Origin: Flaveria trinervia
Lineage: Eukaryota > Streptophyta > Magnoliopsida > Asterales > Asteraceae
NCBI GenBank assembly: GCA_025506515.1
Contig: CM046444.1
Location: 122,165,701 to 122,229,700 of the forward strand
Direction: 5' to 3'
Length of the DNA: 64,000 bases
Numbering within the stretch: position 1 is the stretch's first letter; each line of letters opens with the position of its first letter. Positions 13,287-25,652 of the stretch are shown here, piece by piece. Made by a program: the position numbers and the translations under genes. Below the pieces are notes generated by a model. It was not told where the DNA came from and made no database searches. It worked only from the letters and a program-made list of their open reading frames with translations.

Positions 13287-14645
13287 CAATAGGCAATATA
13301 CGCATTAAAATTTTTTGCTTGGGTATATATGCCATTAAAAATTTTTAGAAAAGCAAATATGTTTTTAACCTTAATTTTTAAGTTATTAAACCCAGTTAAA
13401 ATAACATCCATTTGATTATTTAGTGGCTTCAACTGCATGTATGTAATATATTGTCTATAAGCCTCTGATTTAAGTATTTTTTTTTAATCCTTAGATATTT
13501 TTTGGATGCCCACTAAGTGTTTTACAGAATGTGAAACTCAACTCAAACCCCCTTGATAAAGTGGACGAATTTTAGACTTTGTAACTGGAATTTAGCATAT
13601 ACCTTGGATGACGAACGAATTAATTACAACTTTTTTTGTTATGTGCATCCTTTTTGGCATATAATACATAAATATATAATTATACTCATAGGATTTTTAA
13701 GTAAAAGTATATACAAATGTAAGTCAAATGACTAATAGTAATTATGAGCAATGAATGTTTTGTATTTTCCTCCAGGAATAAAATCATAACACACTTATTT
13801 TAGTCATAAAGCCACTTATATCATTTATTGTTTCATTATTGTGAAGCTTTTTATACATGACTTGATGGAATATATATCTTAACTACTACTTATTGATAAA
13901 AAAAATTTTAAGTCGACATACATAGAACAAGACTATTATTTAGTAAACTTATTTTACAACCATCCCTAGGTAGAATTGAGAAAACTAATCACTAAACACT
14001 AAACAGTAACCAAATTTTATATATGTTTCATTTAGGCCCTTTAACTTTTAGCAAATTGACATTTACAAAAAAAATTACAACAATAAAACAAGATTGAAAC
14101 TTAAGTGGCTTTGTTTTTATAACAAATTGTGAGTGACTTTATTAAAATACTGAAAAAACTTAGTTGTCATTGGTTTGATATCTTTGAAAAACTTTTTTCT
14201 TCAATATCATATCATTTTAATTAAATATTATATTATTTGAGGTAAAACAAGAATAATTAAAAAAGAATATTAATGGTGGATAATAATAATAATAATAATA
14301 AGTAAATATTCTAGGACAAGGAGAATAAATGACGATAAAAGAATTGATATGAAGGTGGAGTCCGACTCAAAGATGCTTCATTCCACGCCGTGTGTCAAAC
14401 GTGTTACCATTTCGGACCATCTTTCGGATTAATAAGAACCAACCCAACAAATATAGGTTCATTTCGACTAAGCTCAATTGTTTCGTACTTTACTTATTTT
14501 CTTTTAAAACGAGTAACTCAGACACCCATTATATATTAATTTTAAATTTACATCGTTCGTTTCCTATAGGTCTTGAATAACTAGTGGTGGATAATAAAAT
14601 TAAAATTTTCTTTGATGTAATAGATTGTTGATATCAAAGTTTATT
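13287..14645. other. AT-rich spacer
   Basis: No gene recognised. It holds a short AAT microsatellite near 14281-14303 and chance ORFs of about 60 codons. Confidence 0.55.
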
Positions 14646-16163
14646 AAGTAAATTACATGGGTCGTACCTAAAGTTTGTTTAAATTTCATCTTTTGTTTTT
14701 GAGATTGAAAAATTACAAGTTTAGTCATAAGGTTTGAAAAAACGTAAAACTTTTCGTCCCTCGCCTTAACGTCTGTTAAAAACTTTTGTTAAGTAAAAGT
14801 AAAATGACCATTTTGCCCCACGCTTCTTCTTCTTACTCGTTTTCCTTTCACCACCACACAACCTCATCTCAAACACCACCACCAATCCACCACCAAATTC
14901 ACCACTCCTTGTCGCCACCACCACACTCACCCATCGGCACCACCACCACTCCACGCCACCACCACTCCACGCCACCACCACCACCCCAACCACCACCACC
15001 TGACACCTTCATGTCCACCACCACCACCACCACCACCACCACCTACCCACCACCACCACCTACCCACCTCACACTTCTTTCTCATCGGAGTAACAATCCA
15101 CCTCGTCACCTGCTGTCGACATGGCCAACTATCACCATCACCATCACCATAGGGTTGGCAATTTTAGACACGAACACGAATACACGACACGAATCTGCAT
15201 GATCTTAACAGGTATTGGGTATGACCTTAACAGGTTTCGTGTACTTAACAGGTTTCGTGTACGAAATAGGTAGACACGAATATACCTGTTAAATTTCGTG
15301 TCTAAATAGGTATTTTACCTGTTTACCTGTTATGTACCCGTTAGTACCTGATAAATATTTTTTTTAAAATATAAATGATATAACATTAAAAATGCTTTAT
15401 GTTCAGATCTTTCGGATGATTTTTGTATTATTAGTGTTGCTTGCTAAAAACTTCCTAAGGTACCCCCACTTCAAATCTTTCGAATGATTTTTGTATCACT
15501 AAAATTGTTGCTAGATATATGTTATTAATGGTTCTTATCGTGTATACCTGGTATTAACAGATTCGTGTTCAGGTTTGAAAACAGGTACACGATAAGTTAT
15601 CGTGTCATGTACAGGTATACAGGTTTCGTGTTCGTGTCTTATCGTGTTTGTGTCTTAACAGACACATGTATACCTGTTATGTCAGTCCTACATCACCATC
15701 ACCATCACCATCACCCACACCCCCACCCCCACCCCCACCACCACCATCACCTTGTAACCACCACCGTCAGGGGCCGTAGACCCTTTCCTTCTCTTTGAGT
15801 TGTTTGTAGCTAGAGTTGGAGGTGGTGGTGGTGTGTTAACATCAAAATCTTGTGCAATGCATTGAATGGAGAAGATGGAAGTAACATTAAAGTGGGAAAT
15901 AAAATTGATGGTGGTGGTGGTGAAAAAGGAGATGGAGAAATGGGGTATGGTGGTTTTAAGTTAACTTAATAATTTTTTTCATTTATTTAGAAAAAGATAA
16001 AGTCATAAATTAGTAATTTAACACACTTTTTTAATGGCCATTAAGGAAAGGAACGAAAAGTTTACGGTTTTTCAAACCTTAGGATTCAACCTATAATTTT
16101 TCAACAACATGGACGAAATAAGAAATTTGAGCAAACCTCAAGGATGATCCTTGTAATTTACTC
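14646..16163. mobile_element. Mutator-like MITE with CAC-rich core, 1518 bp including a nested hAT MITE
   Basis: Terminal inverted repeats of about 100 bp start AAGTAAATTACA on the left and, inverted, GAGTAAATTACA on the right. Both arms contain GGTTTGAAAAA(M)CGTAAA followed by a TTTTCGT motif, so the pairing extends well inside. The flanks AAGTTTATT and TAATTTATA match at 6 of 9 positions, a decayed target duplication. The interior is a CAC/CCA-rich block (about 14850-15149 and 15691-15770) that gives spurious Pro/His- or Gly/Trp-rich ORFs. A separate hAT MITE interrupts the core. It belongs to the same family as the elements at 37803, 43489 and 62563. Confidence 0.75.
15150..15690. mobile_element. 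hAT-type MITE nested in a Mutator-like element, 541 bp
   Basis: The ends are TAGGGTTGGCAA and, inverted, TAGGACTGACAT. They are flanked by perfect 8-bp direct repeats CATCACCA (15142-15149 and 15691-15698), although these lie in a CAC/CAT tract where some matching is expected by chance. The interior repeats ACAGGT, TTCGTGT and ACACGA motifs many times in both directions. It has no coding capacity. The insertion split the CAC-rich core of the surrounding element. Confidence 0.8.
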
Positions 16164-16520
16164 TAATTTATATTTGTTTTGAAATATATATAAGTGTAGA
16201 AAGAATGTAGAGAATCCTATTGTGGAAGAATAATATGACTAATGACCAGGTGAGAACGTGTGTGAATCTTGTATATTTGACTTTTTCCATCTCAAGTGTA
16301 ATGAAGGGTTCTTGATGTTGGAGATGATAAGAGTGGGATAGAACAAAGATTTTGTAAAGATTTTGCAAAGTTTGAGTGAGTTCCAAAAAGGAAATAATAT
16401 CAAGAAGATGGTAGAACACTAACTGCAAGAGAATAGAGGAGATATTTTCTTAGTGATATGATACCATGTAAGTAACGTGATCTTTGATTTGATACAAAGA
16501 TCTTATTATTATATCCTAAA
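16164..16520. other. Spacer with an 86-codon chance ORF
   Basis: A minus-strand ORF (16428..16168) is present but shows no recognisable domain or codon bias. I treat the stretch as non-coding. Confidence 0.5.
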
Positions 16521-17030
16521 CTAGTTTTAGTAAACTCGTGTATTACACGAGTTGAAAATATAAAATATTAATATAATAAAATTTTATTAAATATAAAACG
16601 ATATTCTAATATATTATATGACTGAATTACGTATAAGTAAGTATCATAAGTAATAAAACAATGATATCATTTTTTTTTAATATTATTTTTAATTTTTTTT
16701 CTAAAATATATAAAGATTTTATTCTAAAACAAACCATATAACAATGTTATTTTTAACAAATTTCCTTAGTATAACTACCAATTTTTAATAATTTTTTTTA
16801 AAAGCACCAATTTTAAAATATTTCATATTTTTAAAAAAGTTTGATGTTTTAGAAAAAATTATTATTTTATAAAAAATTGTTTTCTTATAAATAACATTAA
16901 TAAAAAGTTCTTTTGTTTAATTTATTAAAAACTACATTAGTCTAAAAAAGTGTATATTATTACTAATTAAGTTTATTATTTAATAAATAAGAAAAGCGAG
17001 AAAATTTTATTAAAAAAGATTGTGATGTTA
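16521..17030 (-). mobile_element. Helitron-like element, 3' end and part of the body
   Basis: On the minus strand a perfect hairpin, AACTCGTGT-AAT-ACACGAGTT, is followed by TACTAAAA, CTAG and then T, the Helitron 3' end signature. The AT-rich body to the right includes AATGATATCATTGTTTTATT on the minus strand. That stretch recurs at about 37660-37690 beside a near-identical hairpin, so two family members are present. The right (5') limit is my estimate. Confidence 0.6.
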
Positions 17031-18825
17031 AGATATGTCATTTCAAGTTATTCGTAAAATATATTAACAACATATCAACATACTTCTGTATGTCTTATTA
17101 GGCACATAATAGCTATGCAATCCATTTAGTATATCAAAGCCTCTAAAACTTATTTTGATATGCATATATAAATTCAATGCTATACTTTTGTTAATGACAA
17201 TTATTACAAACATGGATGTATACATCCTTAGTCTACAAGGCTCTTCAGATGAAAACACATGAGTAGCTAGTAATCTTAAGCGTGTCATCACAAACCGATC
17301 GAGTAAATATGATCTTCAAACATTGACGCGTTTATAACATGACTAAACCGTAAAATGTTTTTAGGTTACTCTCTTTAACACCTTTTATTAAATATCATTT
17401 TAACTATATAGTTTGCAACAAAAACCTATATTTAAACTCAAGTATTCGAAAACATATGGAATCAATTTCCATCGTGTCAATGAATCACTCTCAACTTCAA
17501 GTGCAATAAAGCAAGACATGCATGGGCTCCAATTGGAAATTAGAAACTCAATTTCTTCTTCATCAACTCTTTTCTTCCTTCAAAACACATGCACCCACGA
17601 CACCAACTTAAGAGAGAACACAATGGAGGTCAAATACCAAAACGCCCTTAATACAAATGCATAATTACTTTTACCCATTGACTTTGACTTTCCCTTACAT
17701 TTTATCAATTTTGAGTTTTTTTCGAATTTTAAGACCATCTCCAACGATCTAAGATGAACAAATTTTAGTTGAGTGTCGTCTGATGTGAGAAAAAGGGATT
17801 AATTTGTGGCCTGATGTTGCACTCGTAAGAGATTATATGAGGAGAGAGAAATTTATGCATTTATTTATCTATATTTTCTTAATAATCTTTAACTTTATTT
17901 TGTAAAATCCAATTAACTTTACACCCTGCTAGAGTATAGTCATAAACCAAAAATATCATTTTACATCGTTTTTAAGTTAATTGTATTACATAATATTTGC
18001 TTCACTATTAGTTTATTTAATATTCACGTAATAATTATTAATTTTAAAAATGTCACGTATTATAGCTATATAACCATCTTATAGATCACTTGTAAAACAA
18101 AAAGCATATGTATATATACGAAATTACAATACGACTCACTCTCTCTTTTTATCTTCTTTAATACATACACATAAGGGTGAATTTAATAAAAACCATTAAA
18201 TAAGTAGGAACATAAGGAATCATTTTTTAACCTTTAACAAAATATACGATTCATGAAAATAAAAAGACAAAGGATTGGGAGTTAATGATCATTGGTGGCA
18301 TCAAAAAAATATCACTAAATGTTTTAAGAACCATTTATTTTCATTCTTTTAACAATTGAACCTAAATATATTGTACTCACCAAAGAATAAACTACATGAA
18401 CACTCATAACATTTTCACTATTGACATAAACTCAAATTTAATCGACTCTTGTTAATGCATTTGTAGAAAGAGTGTATAAATGTTATATAGTGTGTTTAGT
18501 GATGAAAAGATATAAGCTGGCATGTTCTTCGCACTTTAATTACCAGTATATCATTACGTGAAAAAGTTTATTAAACAATCCATTGAAGACAAATATTGTT
18601 CAATTATTTAGTGGTGTATATCTACATACACACACGAGCTAAAAATTGGACAACTACCTCACCTTTCTCTAAGTACACTCTTTAATCAGAAAAAGGATTG
18701 TTGAAACAAATGCTAGTGGTAGTCTAGCGTCAAAAGACATCAAAGTTTACCACATATCTACTATATCTACCTCCTTTTCTCATCAAGTAAACATTTTGAC
18801 ACGTCTTTTATGGCAAAATCACTTT
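17031..18825. other. AT-rich spacer
   Basis: No gene recognised. ORFs of 75-83 codons at 17064-17291 (minus) and 17413-17664 (plus) lack domains, signal peptides or splice context that would support them. Confidence 0.5.
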
Positions 18826-19135
18826 CTTTGATCAATATCTTCATGCAATTTAGACTTCAAAGGCTGCAAAGAAAGCAATTTGATCCATTCCCCTTCATTG
18901 CACTTGCATTTAATAACCCAATAAAGCCAAGCTTCTTTAGCACACTTATAATCACCAACTACCTTTTGTGATCCAAGTATTAAGTTACATTGTCTATCTT
19001 TCTTGGAGAAATTAATTGCAACAATACCGCGATTTGCTAGTTTAAACTTCTTCTTTTTTCTTGGAATGTGTTGAACGATACTTGTACGAGTGATATTAGT
19101 TTTTTTAAAATCAAATTGGCAGTTGAACCAACGAC
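18826..19135 (-). pseudogene. Unassigned coding-like fragment, about 103 codons
   Basis: The minus strand is open from a TGA near 19136 to a TGA at 18826, longer than most AT-rich chance ORFs here, and its composition looks like protein. It contains IPRKKKKFKLANRGIVAINF and, further on, GDYKCAKEAWLYWVIKCKCN and EGEWIKLLSLQPLKSKL. There is no credible ATG, so it is either an internal or last exon or a fragment captured by a transposon. I do not recognise the family and assign no function. Confidence 0.3.
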
Positions 19136-19677
19136 TTCATTGGTCCACTAGTTCCACCTCTTTGCCAATTAATCTCAAAACCAAGTGAATCGACAAAGAG
19201 ACAATGCTAGGCTGATGGTGTTACATTTTCTGTTATCGGTTTTTCTAGTCCACTCAAAATCAACTGGCTCATTTATGTCCGATTTATTAGCCAGTAACAA
19301 AATGATCACCAATCGAGTGGTACACTCAAAACAATATTCATATCTATAACTTCGAACAAACAAAAAAAGATCAACCAAACACTAATATCAGTAGGGGAAT
19401 AGATATCTAACCGACACAAATACACCATCCTGGACTAAAACGACTTTCTTCTTTTCTTATAAGATCCAAAAAATAAATATCGAAAAATAGCATGAAATTT
19501 AAACGAAATATCCCATTAATGTACATAAACAGTTGTTTAAAAAGAACCTTTTAAGCTTCAAAATATCAAAGATTTATTTATTCCACAAATTGTTACATCG
19601 TAAGTCCATAGTTTTACTTTTTCCTTTTAGCAACACAAAAAGCTATTAATATTCGAATAATATAATCTTTTTGCTCT

Positions 19678-19684
19678 TATAAAT
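19678..19684 (+). promoter_or_regulatory. TATA box of the DUF4408-type gene
   Basis: TATAAAT about 155 bases before the ATG at 19837. The leader that follows contains a CCACCA microsatellite at about 19716-19758 and a short direct repeat of GATCGGAGTTC. Confidence 0.5.
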
Positions 19685-19836
19685 CCCACACCCCACCGGA
19701 AAACCTACACTCCGCCACCACCACCACCACCACCATCACCACCACCACCACCACCACCGATGATCGGAGTTCTTGAATCTTGATCGGAGTTCATCAATCT
19801 AATCAAACCCCCAAACATCCTCACACTCACTGAACA

Positions 19837-21051
19837 ATGAATTCAATCGACATCAGAACAGAAAAAGCCAACGCGAATTTCCGGTACCGGAGTATTCAAA
19901 GAATCACAACTTTGTTCCGATTCATGGAGATTTGTGTCTTCATCGTCGTAATTTCAACTTTTTTATCTCAATTTTCGATCTCCGTTCGGATTCCCGTTGA
20001 TCATTTCAGGGGAATTTCATTCGAAAGTGTTAGCCCCAAATTGGTTTTCGTCATCGGAAACGTGATCATCTTGATTCTGTTGTTAAAATCTAGAGTCGCT
20101 GAGAATGGAGATCGGTATGGGAGAATCGATGTTTATGAAGAGTGCGTTAAGAGGTGTGAAAAGGGTGTTGTAAATTGTACAAATGATATTGTTGAAGTAA
20201 ATGAAATTCATGATAAAAAGATTTGCAGGAGTCAGTCGGAGAAGATGATGAGAATTGAACGTAACGACATTCAAACTCGCCGGAAAATGACGTCATCAGT
20301 TACCAAGAGGAAGATATTGAAGGGTATTGATTGTAGTGGCTGTGAGAAACCGGCGCCGGAGATTTGCAGGAGTCAGTCGGAGAAGATGATGAAAGTGGAA
20401 TGTAACGACATTCAAACTCACCGGAAAATGACGTCATCGGTTACAGAGAGGAAAGTATTGAAGGGTGTTGATTGTTTTGGCGGGAAGACGCGGGCGCCGG
20501 AGATTTGCCGGAGTCAATCGGAGAAGATCATGAGAGTTGAATGTAACAACACTCAAAGTCACCGGAAAGTGACGTCATCGGTTACTGAGGGAAAGATATT
20601 GAAGGGTGTTGATTGTTTTGGCGGGAATACGCCGGCGCCGGAGATTTGCCGGAGTCAGTCGGAGAAGATGATGAGAGTTGAATGTAGCGACACTCAAAGT
20701 CGTCGGGAAGTGACGTCATCGGTAACTGAGAGAAAGATATTAAATGGCGTTGATTGTTTTGGCGGGAAGACGCCGGCGCCGGAGATTTACCGGAGTCAAT
20801 CGGAGAAGATGATGAGAGTTGAATGTACAGACGGTGAAAGTCGCCGGAAACTGAGGCGATCGGTAACCGAGGGGAAGATGGTGAAGAATGGTGGTTGTTG
20901 CGGTGGCGATATGCCGCCATTGCCGGAGAGATGTGTGGTGGATGAACTTAGTAGTGAAGCATTCCGGCGAACGGTGGAGGCGTTTATTGAGAGGCAACAA
21001 CGATCTCTAAGAGATGAAGAATTGGTTCAGATAACACATGTTGGTGAATAA
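19837..21051 (+). CDS. DUF4408/DUF761-type membrane-anchored protein with five 47-residue repeats
   Basis: Intronless 404-residue protein of unknown biochemical function. Two hydrophobic segments, about residues 30-50 (EICVFIVVISTFL) and 69-84 (LVFVIGNVIILILLL), fit the N-terminal DUF4408 membrane region. The C terminus (about 369-404, SSEAFRRTVEAFIERQQRSL) matches the DUF761-like tail seen in many of these plant proteins. Between them lie five tandem repeats (20221-20925), each exactly 141 bp, starting ICRSQSEKMM and ending APE. Repeats 1-4 are highly similar and the fifth has diverged. The start is the first ATG after the TATA box and leader. Family knowledge: the core is usually a variable, disordered linker, so the regular repeat is unusual. 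Membrane location is inferred from hydrophobicity only. Confidence 0.85.
   Translation: MNSIDIRTEKANANFRYRSIQRITTLFRFMEICVFIVVISTFLSQFSISVRIPVDHFRGISFESVSPKLVFVIGNVIILILLLKSRVAENGDRYGRIDVYEECVKRCEKGVVNCTNDIVEVNEIHDKKICRSQSEKMMRIERNDIQTRRKMTSSVTKRKILKGIDCSGCEKPAPEICRSQSEKMMKVECNDIQTHRKMTSSVTERKVLKGVDCFGGKTRAPEICRSQSEKIMRVECNNTQSHRKVTSSVTEGKILKGVDCFGGNTPAPEICRSQSEKMMRVECSDTQSRREVTSSVTERKILNGVDCFGGKTPAPEIYRSQSEKMMRVECTDGESRRKLRRSVTEGKMVKNGGCCGGDMPPLPERCVVDELSSEAFRRTVEAFIERQQRSLRDEELVQITHVGE
20221..20925 (+). repeat. Five tandem 141-bp coding repeats
   Basis: Units start at 20221, 20362, 20503, 20644 and 20785, with a constant 141-bp spacing and no indels, so the frame is kept. The conserved core at protein level is RSQSEK, then a variable stretch, then TSSVTE, then K(I/V)LKGVDCFGG. 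Cysteines recur in most units. Confidence 0.95.
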
Positions 21052-24000
21052 AGTACGTATAATAATAGTTTTTTGGGTTATTTTGGTAAGTTTTATGGAT
21101 ATATAAGTTTAATGTGATGTATTTATGTGTTTAGGTAGTATGTTTAATGTTTATGTGTTGATATGAATGTAGCACAAAGGTTTGGGGGTTAAAATGTTTG
21201 TTTGGTGACATGGTGCTTATGTGGATGTAGTATTTTTAATTTAAGTTACTACGTGGATTTTAGCGTTAAACTGTTATAAATGTAAGAAAATTGAGTTAGG
21301 ATGAGCACTTGTACGTTTGTTTTATGCTTTTAGCTACTATACACCATCACTATCACCATTTGTTATCTTCTGAGTGCCATTTGTCATCGTCTTTGCTCAG
21401 ACGCAATTTGTTACGAATGTGAGTTGAACCCATAAACATATTTTGAAAGTCAGCTCGAGTTTAAATGACCTATTGATTTCTACATATATATATATGTTAT
21501 TTATTAAAATAATATCTTTAATATATATCCTAAACTAGGATATTATATATCATTGTTTTCTTGTTTAAAGAAAACTCATACAATATTTATAAAAGTATAT
21601 TATATGCATTCGTACTTTTGGCTATTGATTGTAAAATTAGATATTATATACAAAAATTAAATAATAAAAATTTTGGTTAAATGAACTTTATTCTTATTAA
21701 CTCGTGAATATTTGTGTGGTGTTCAAATCCATTTGTCTTGCACAATTTCAATCGTGCCGTCTTAGATACCATACTAAGCTTGACTCATCAAACCATTCTT
21801 GCGACAATAATATTAAGTCTACTTAAATTGACGAACATTTTTAATTAAATAAGCTCATGTATAAAGAATCAAATGATTCTTTAACCATATGAAAAGTGAA
21901 TGGCTTTCAACTAAACTTAAATGCTAAAAAGATCTAAAAGCATTATATTCTATGTACAAAATGGTAAAGTAGAAATAGACATGTTGAAAAGGGGGTCTTA
22001 TCTTGGATAGGAATGAGTTCTTTTATTTATTTTACACAATTAAGAAAATATATTATTAGTAAATACTATTTATAATATATATAATTATATCATGATGTAA
22101 AACAAATATAACAATACAGTATATGAAATCAAACCAAAATTATTAACTATGAAGAAGTAGTAATATAATTGAAACCTAAGAAGAAAAGAAACATATTGGT
22201 GAAAACTCATGCTTCATGATATTATCTTTTCGCGTGTATATCTCTTATAGTACAATCAAATAAATCACGGTACAACTATCGTAACAGTAGTACCACAAAG
22301 AGGACCAACTAGCAGTCTAAGAATAAAACTTGGAATTTATTCTCGTATTTTTTTGTGAGACTAGACAAGAACCCAAACATTTACAAACCGTCTAGCTTCA
22401 ACGCAAACTTGTATCGAAGGTTTTTACAAGCCAGCTAGCTCACATTGCATTACAAAGCAAATCTTTACTATATAAATTCAAAAGTTTGTTGTTTAGCTAC
22501 ATAATGGGCAAGCAAAACCCACATAATAAGATTTTATATTGGTTATTCGACAATAAAATCTATTTCATGATAGTGAGATGTTATGAATAATCAAATTGAA
22601 ACATAATCACATATTTAGATTCTTAAAAAAAATTGTCCCAAATAAAGTTAGATAGAAAGTCCCATAAAGTATCTCATATGATCTTCAAAAGTCTCCCCAT
22701 GCCTGATTTTGGCTACTGGTCCATCTTCTTCAGCCTTAATTGCATAAATTAACAAGTTTTACACAAGTTGACTTTCATAAATCAAAATAGAAATTGTTCG
22801 AATTCAAGATTGAGTATAATTTTTACTTCCTTCTTGCAAAGAAAAAGAAACACGCTCTTACGATAAACTGGCTGAGTTTCATGAATCATTGGTGTTGTTA
22901 CAAGATTTCAGAATCAAATGAACAATCACAAATTGATGTTCATTGGTTTGACTTCACAAGTCAAAGCTGAAGAAAACACACCCAATACTCAGGTAGGTGC
23001 ATCTTGATCATGCTATAGATACGATTGCTAAAGGGGGCAAAATGCAAGGATCAAATGGTTAAACTGTTAATTTTTTGGGACTGTTTAAAAGAATAAGGTT
23101 GTGTTTTGATTGAACTGTAACACTTTTATGTTCAAACTTTAAGTTTTTATAACTGATTAGTGTGTCGAAAATGAACATAAAATATATAAGTTCCCAAACA
23201 ATCTAATTCTTTGAATAACATGAATCCTTTGATCTATTAATAGACATTAAATCTTCCAACTCCAATGATTACAAGAAACAACGTTACTACAAATATAATC
23301 TAGATATTTTAGTTGTTTTGTTATTCTTTCTGAGGTTTTTGGTTTTGTATTCAACACGTAACTTAATTAGTAAATCTAGTTCCTTGAAATTCTAATATTC
23401 AAACATGTGTAATATGATATTAGCTTTTTATTATTTAATTTTAACTAGTTAAGTTTCATCAAAATTATTATTAAGATGCTTTGCGCGTCTTTGAATTTAA
23501 AACATTATTATAAGGAGTTCAGGACACAAGTGTCACGTAGTTATAACAGAGGGATTATTAATTTATAGAAGATACCTAAAAAATAATGATTGATGATAAA
23601 TACTTTAATTGTTATACATCAAAGCATTGCTAATAATTTATCAGGTAATATAATTTTATATATTTCAAGGTCATCAGCTGTGATCATCAACTCCAAATGT
23701 CTCCAATAAGTCAATAATATGGCTTTTACTAAGTCATTTTCAATCATCATCATCAACACAGATTAACCAACATTTTATATTATATATTATGTTTGATGGG
23801 TGATTAGTTTTTAATTAAACTGCATGTCTCCGTGAGAGTTAAGACATTCTCTTGTTAAGATGAGTTTATATAAAAGATTATGATTTTATATATTATAAGC
23901 ACATGTATAGTTGATTAATCAGAGTAACTAAAACGTCATTATAAAATACACATATTGTGTTTGGTAGTAACCTATTACATCAGTTTCTTGTGTTCTCTGA

Positions 24001-25080
24001 TTAAAATCGATTTTGTATTAAACATTCATATACACATCTAACGAATTACTAATTGGTAATTTTAAATAGAAAGCATTTATTTGTGTCAACCAAATTCTTT
24101 TTTAACAAATAAGAGAGAGCGAGAGAGAAAAAAAAATGGGGCATACTTACATACAAGTCTTGTGCATTATAATTATACAAAAAAATGACTTTTTTATTAG
24201 TAAACTGCACTAAACCATATTAGATGGGTAGTTTAAGATATCTTAAAATTAAGAATAGTTATTTTGATTAATGAATAAGATACAACCATTTTTATAACGT
24301 GTAAAATAGTAATTATATCATCATTTACGAATTACACTTTTACAGTTAGTTACATAATAACATTACACTTGCTAACACTTACATAAAAATCTAAAACATT
24401 TGCACTATTTGAACTTTGCATTATTTTGAGAACCATATAAAGCTTTAAAATTTTATCATTTTAAGAAATTTAAGAACCATATAAACTTTTTAAATTTGTA
24501 TTATTTTACTATGTGTTTGTCCTCAACATATTAAGTTTTTATAAAATACCACAAAAATAACAAAATACCATAAACGCGTGCTGAATATAAAATATTACTT
24601 TATCATATTGCGTCTTGTCGCATCGTGCGGACACGCTTCTACTAGACTATAACGTGCCTAAAGCATATTTTATATTGTGTATGTAATTAGGTTTATTTCT
24701 ATTTGTTTCTATCTAAACCCGGATTCTTATAATGAAACGACGTCGTTCAGTGAGAGAGGTTATTTTATAACTTACGGTTCCACCCTCAACAAAAGTAGTT
24801 AAGTTAGTTACTTCCTTTCCACACGTATGATGACAAACTGTAAACTCATACATACACATACATACATACATACATGCATCCACCCACATACATACATACA
24901 TACATACATACATACATACATCATCCATCAAACATACGTGAGTAATGACAGGGATGTATTATGTACAATGCATACACCACATTGATTATTAGTGGCAACC
25001 ATGTCTGCAATTAGTCAAATTACAGGTGTGACAATGACGATTGAAGAAGACACCTTCAAATTTAATATTATCCATTTCAA
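21052..25080. other. AT-rich intergenic interval
   Basis: About 4 kb without a recognised gene. It includes the ATAC microsatellite annotated separately. The stretch from 22640 to 23030 is less AT-rich but shows no sustained ORF. Confidence 0.55.
24848..24922. repeat. CATA microsatellite
   Basis: About 75 bp of CATA units interrupted by GCATCCACCCA. A minus-strand ORF of Met/Tyr/Val/Cys repeats here is a by-product. Confidence 0.95.
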
Positions 25081-25099
25081 TATATCATCTGCAGATCAA

Positions 25100-25652
25100 C
25101 GGTTCTCCATTTTTAGCGATTTGTTTTTTCGGATGATGAGATATTAATACACCATCTCTTTCTCATCATTAACTGTCCTGAAGTTCGTTTTTCACCGGTA
25201 ATTTCTCTTAATTCTCTGAAATTTGTAGTTCGTAAGGATTTTGCTGATCGTTTGTATGCTAAATTTGTATTTTGTGATCGTAGTTTGAAACCCTAGGTGT
25301 TTGGGTGAATTTGTGTGAGTTTTTATGTCTAGTCGGTGAAGATTTGTGTATCGATTATGAGTTTAGGTTCTTTTGGTTATAATTTGAAGGTTTAATGCTC
25401 TGCAATTCTCATTTATGCTTTGAAATTCTAAGTGTTTGGTTAAATTGTTTGAAATTTATATGTTTAGTGGATGAAAATTCGTATATTATGGAATTTAGAA
25501 TGCGTGTTTTACAAGTTCTTTCTAGGTTTTAGACATTTTGAACTATGAGAAATCAGTTTTATGAGTCTCTGCAATTCTTATAAGTGAGTTTGGTACTACT
25601 TGTAGGCATTTGATAAGGGCCTCACAGTCATCACGACGATCAACCCGCAATC
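25100..25652 (+). promoter_or_regulatory. 5' leader of the Sec14-like gene, probably with a leader intron
   Basis: A CCG|GTAATT donor at 25198 and a CTTGTAG acceptor ending at 25605 would remove a 408-bp T-rich intron. This joins a pyrimidine-rich first exon to the short leader before the ATG. A leader intron is common in plant genes of this kind. The transcription start is not visible. Confidence 0.45.

Noticed and set aside
14786..15202. 138-codon Pro/His/Thr-rich ORF
   Set aside because: It is a translation of the CAC/CCA tract in a Mutator-like element and is split by a hAT insertion.
24595..24655. Fourth Helitron 3' end (hairpin near GCGTCTTGTC and GGACACGC, then CTAG)
   Set aside because: The hairpin pairs poorly and the base after CTAG is A, not T.
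24713..24931. Minus-strand ORF with Met-Tyr-Val-Cys repeats
   Set aside because: It is a direct translation of a CATA microsatellite.
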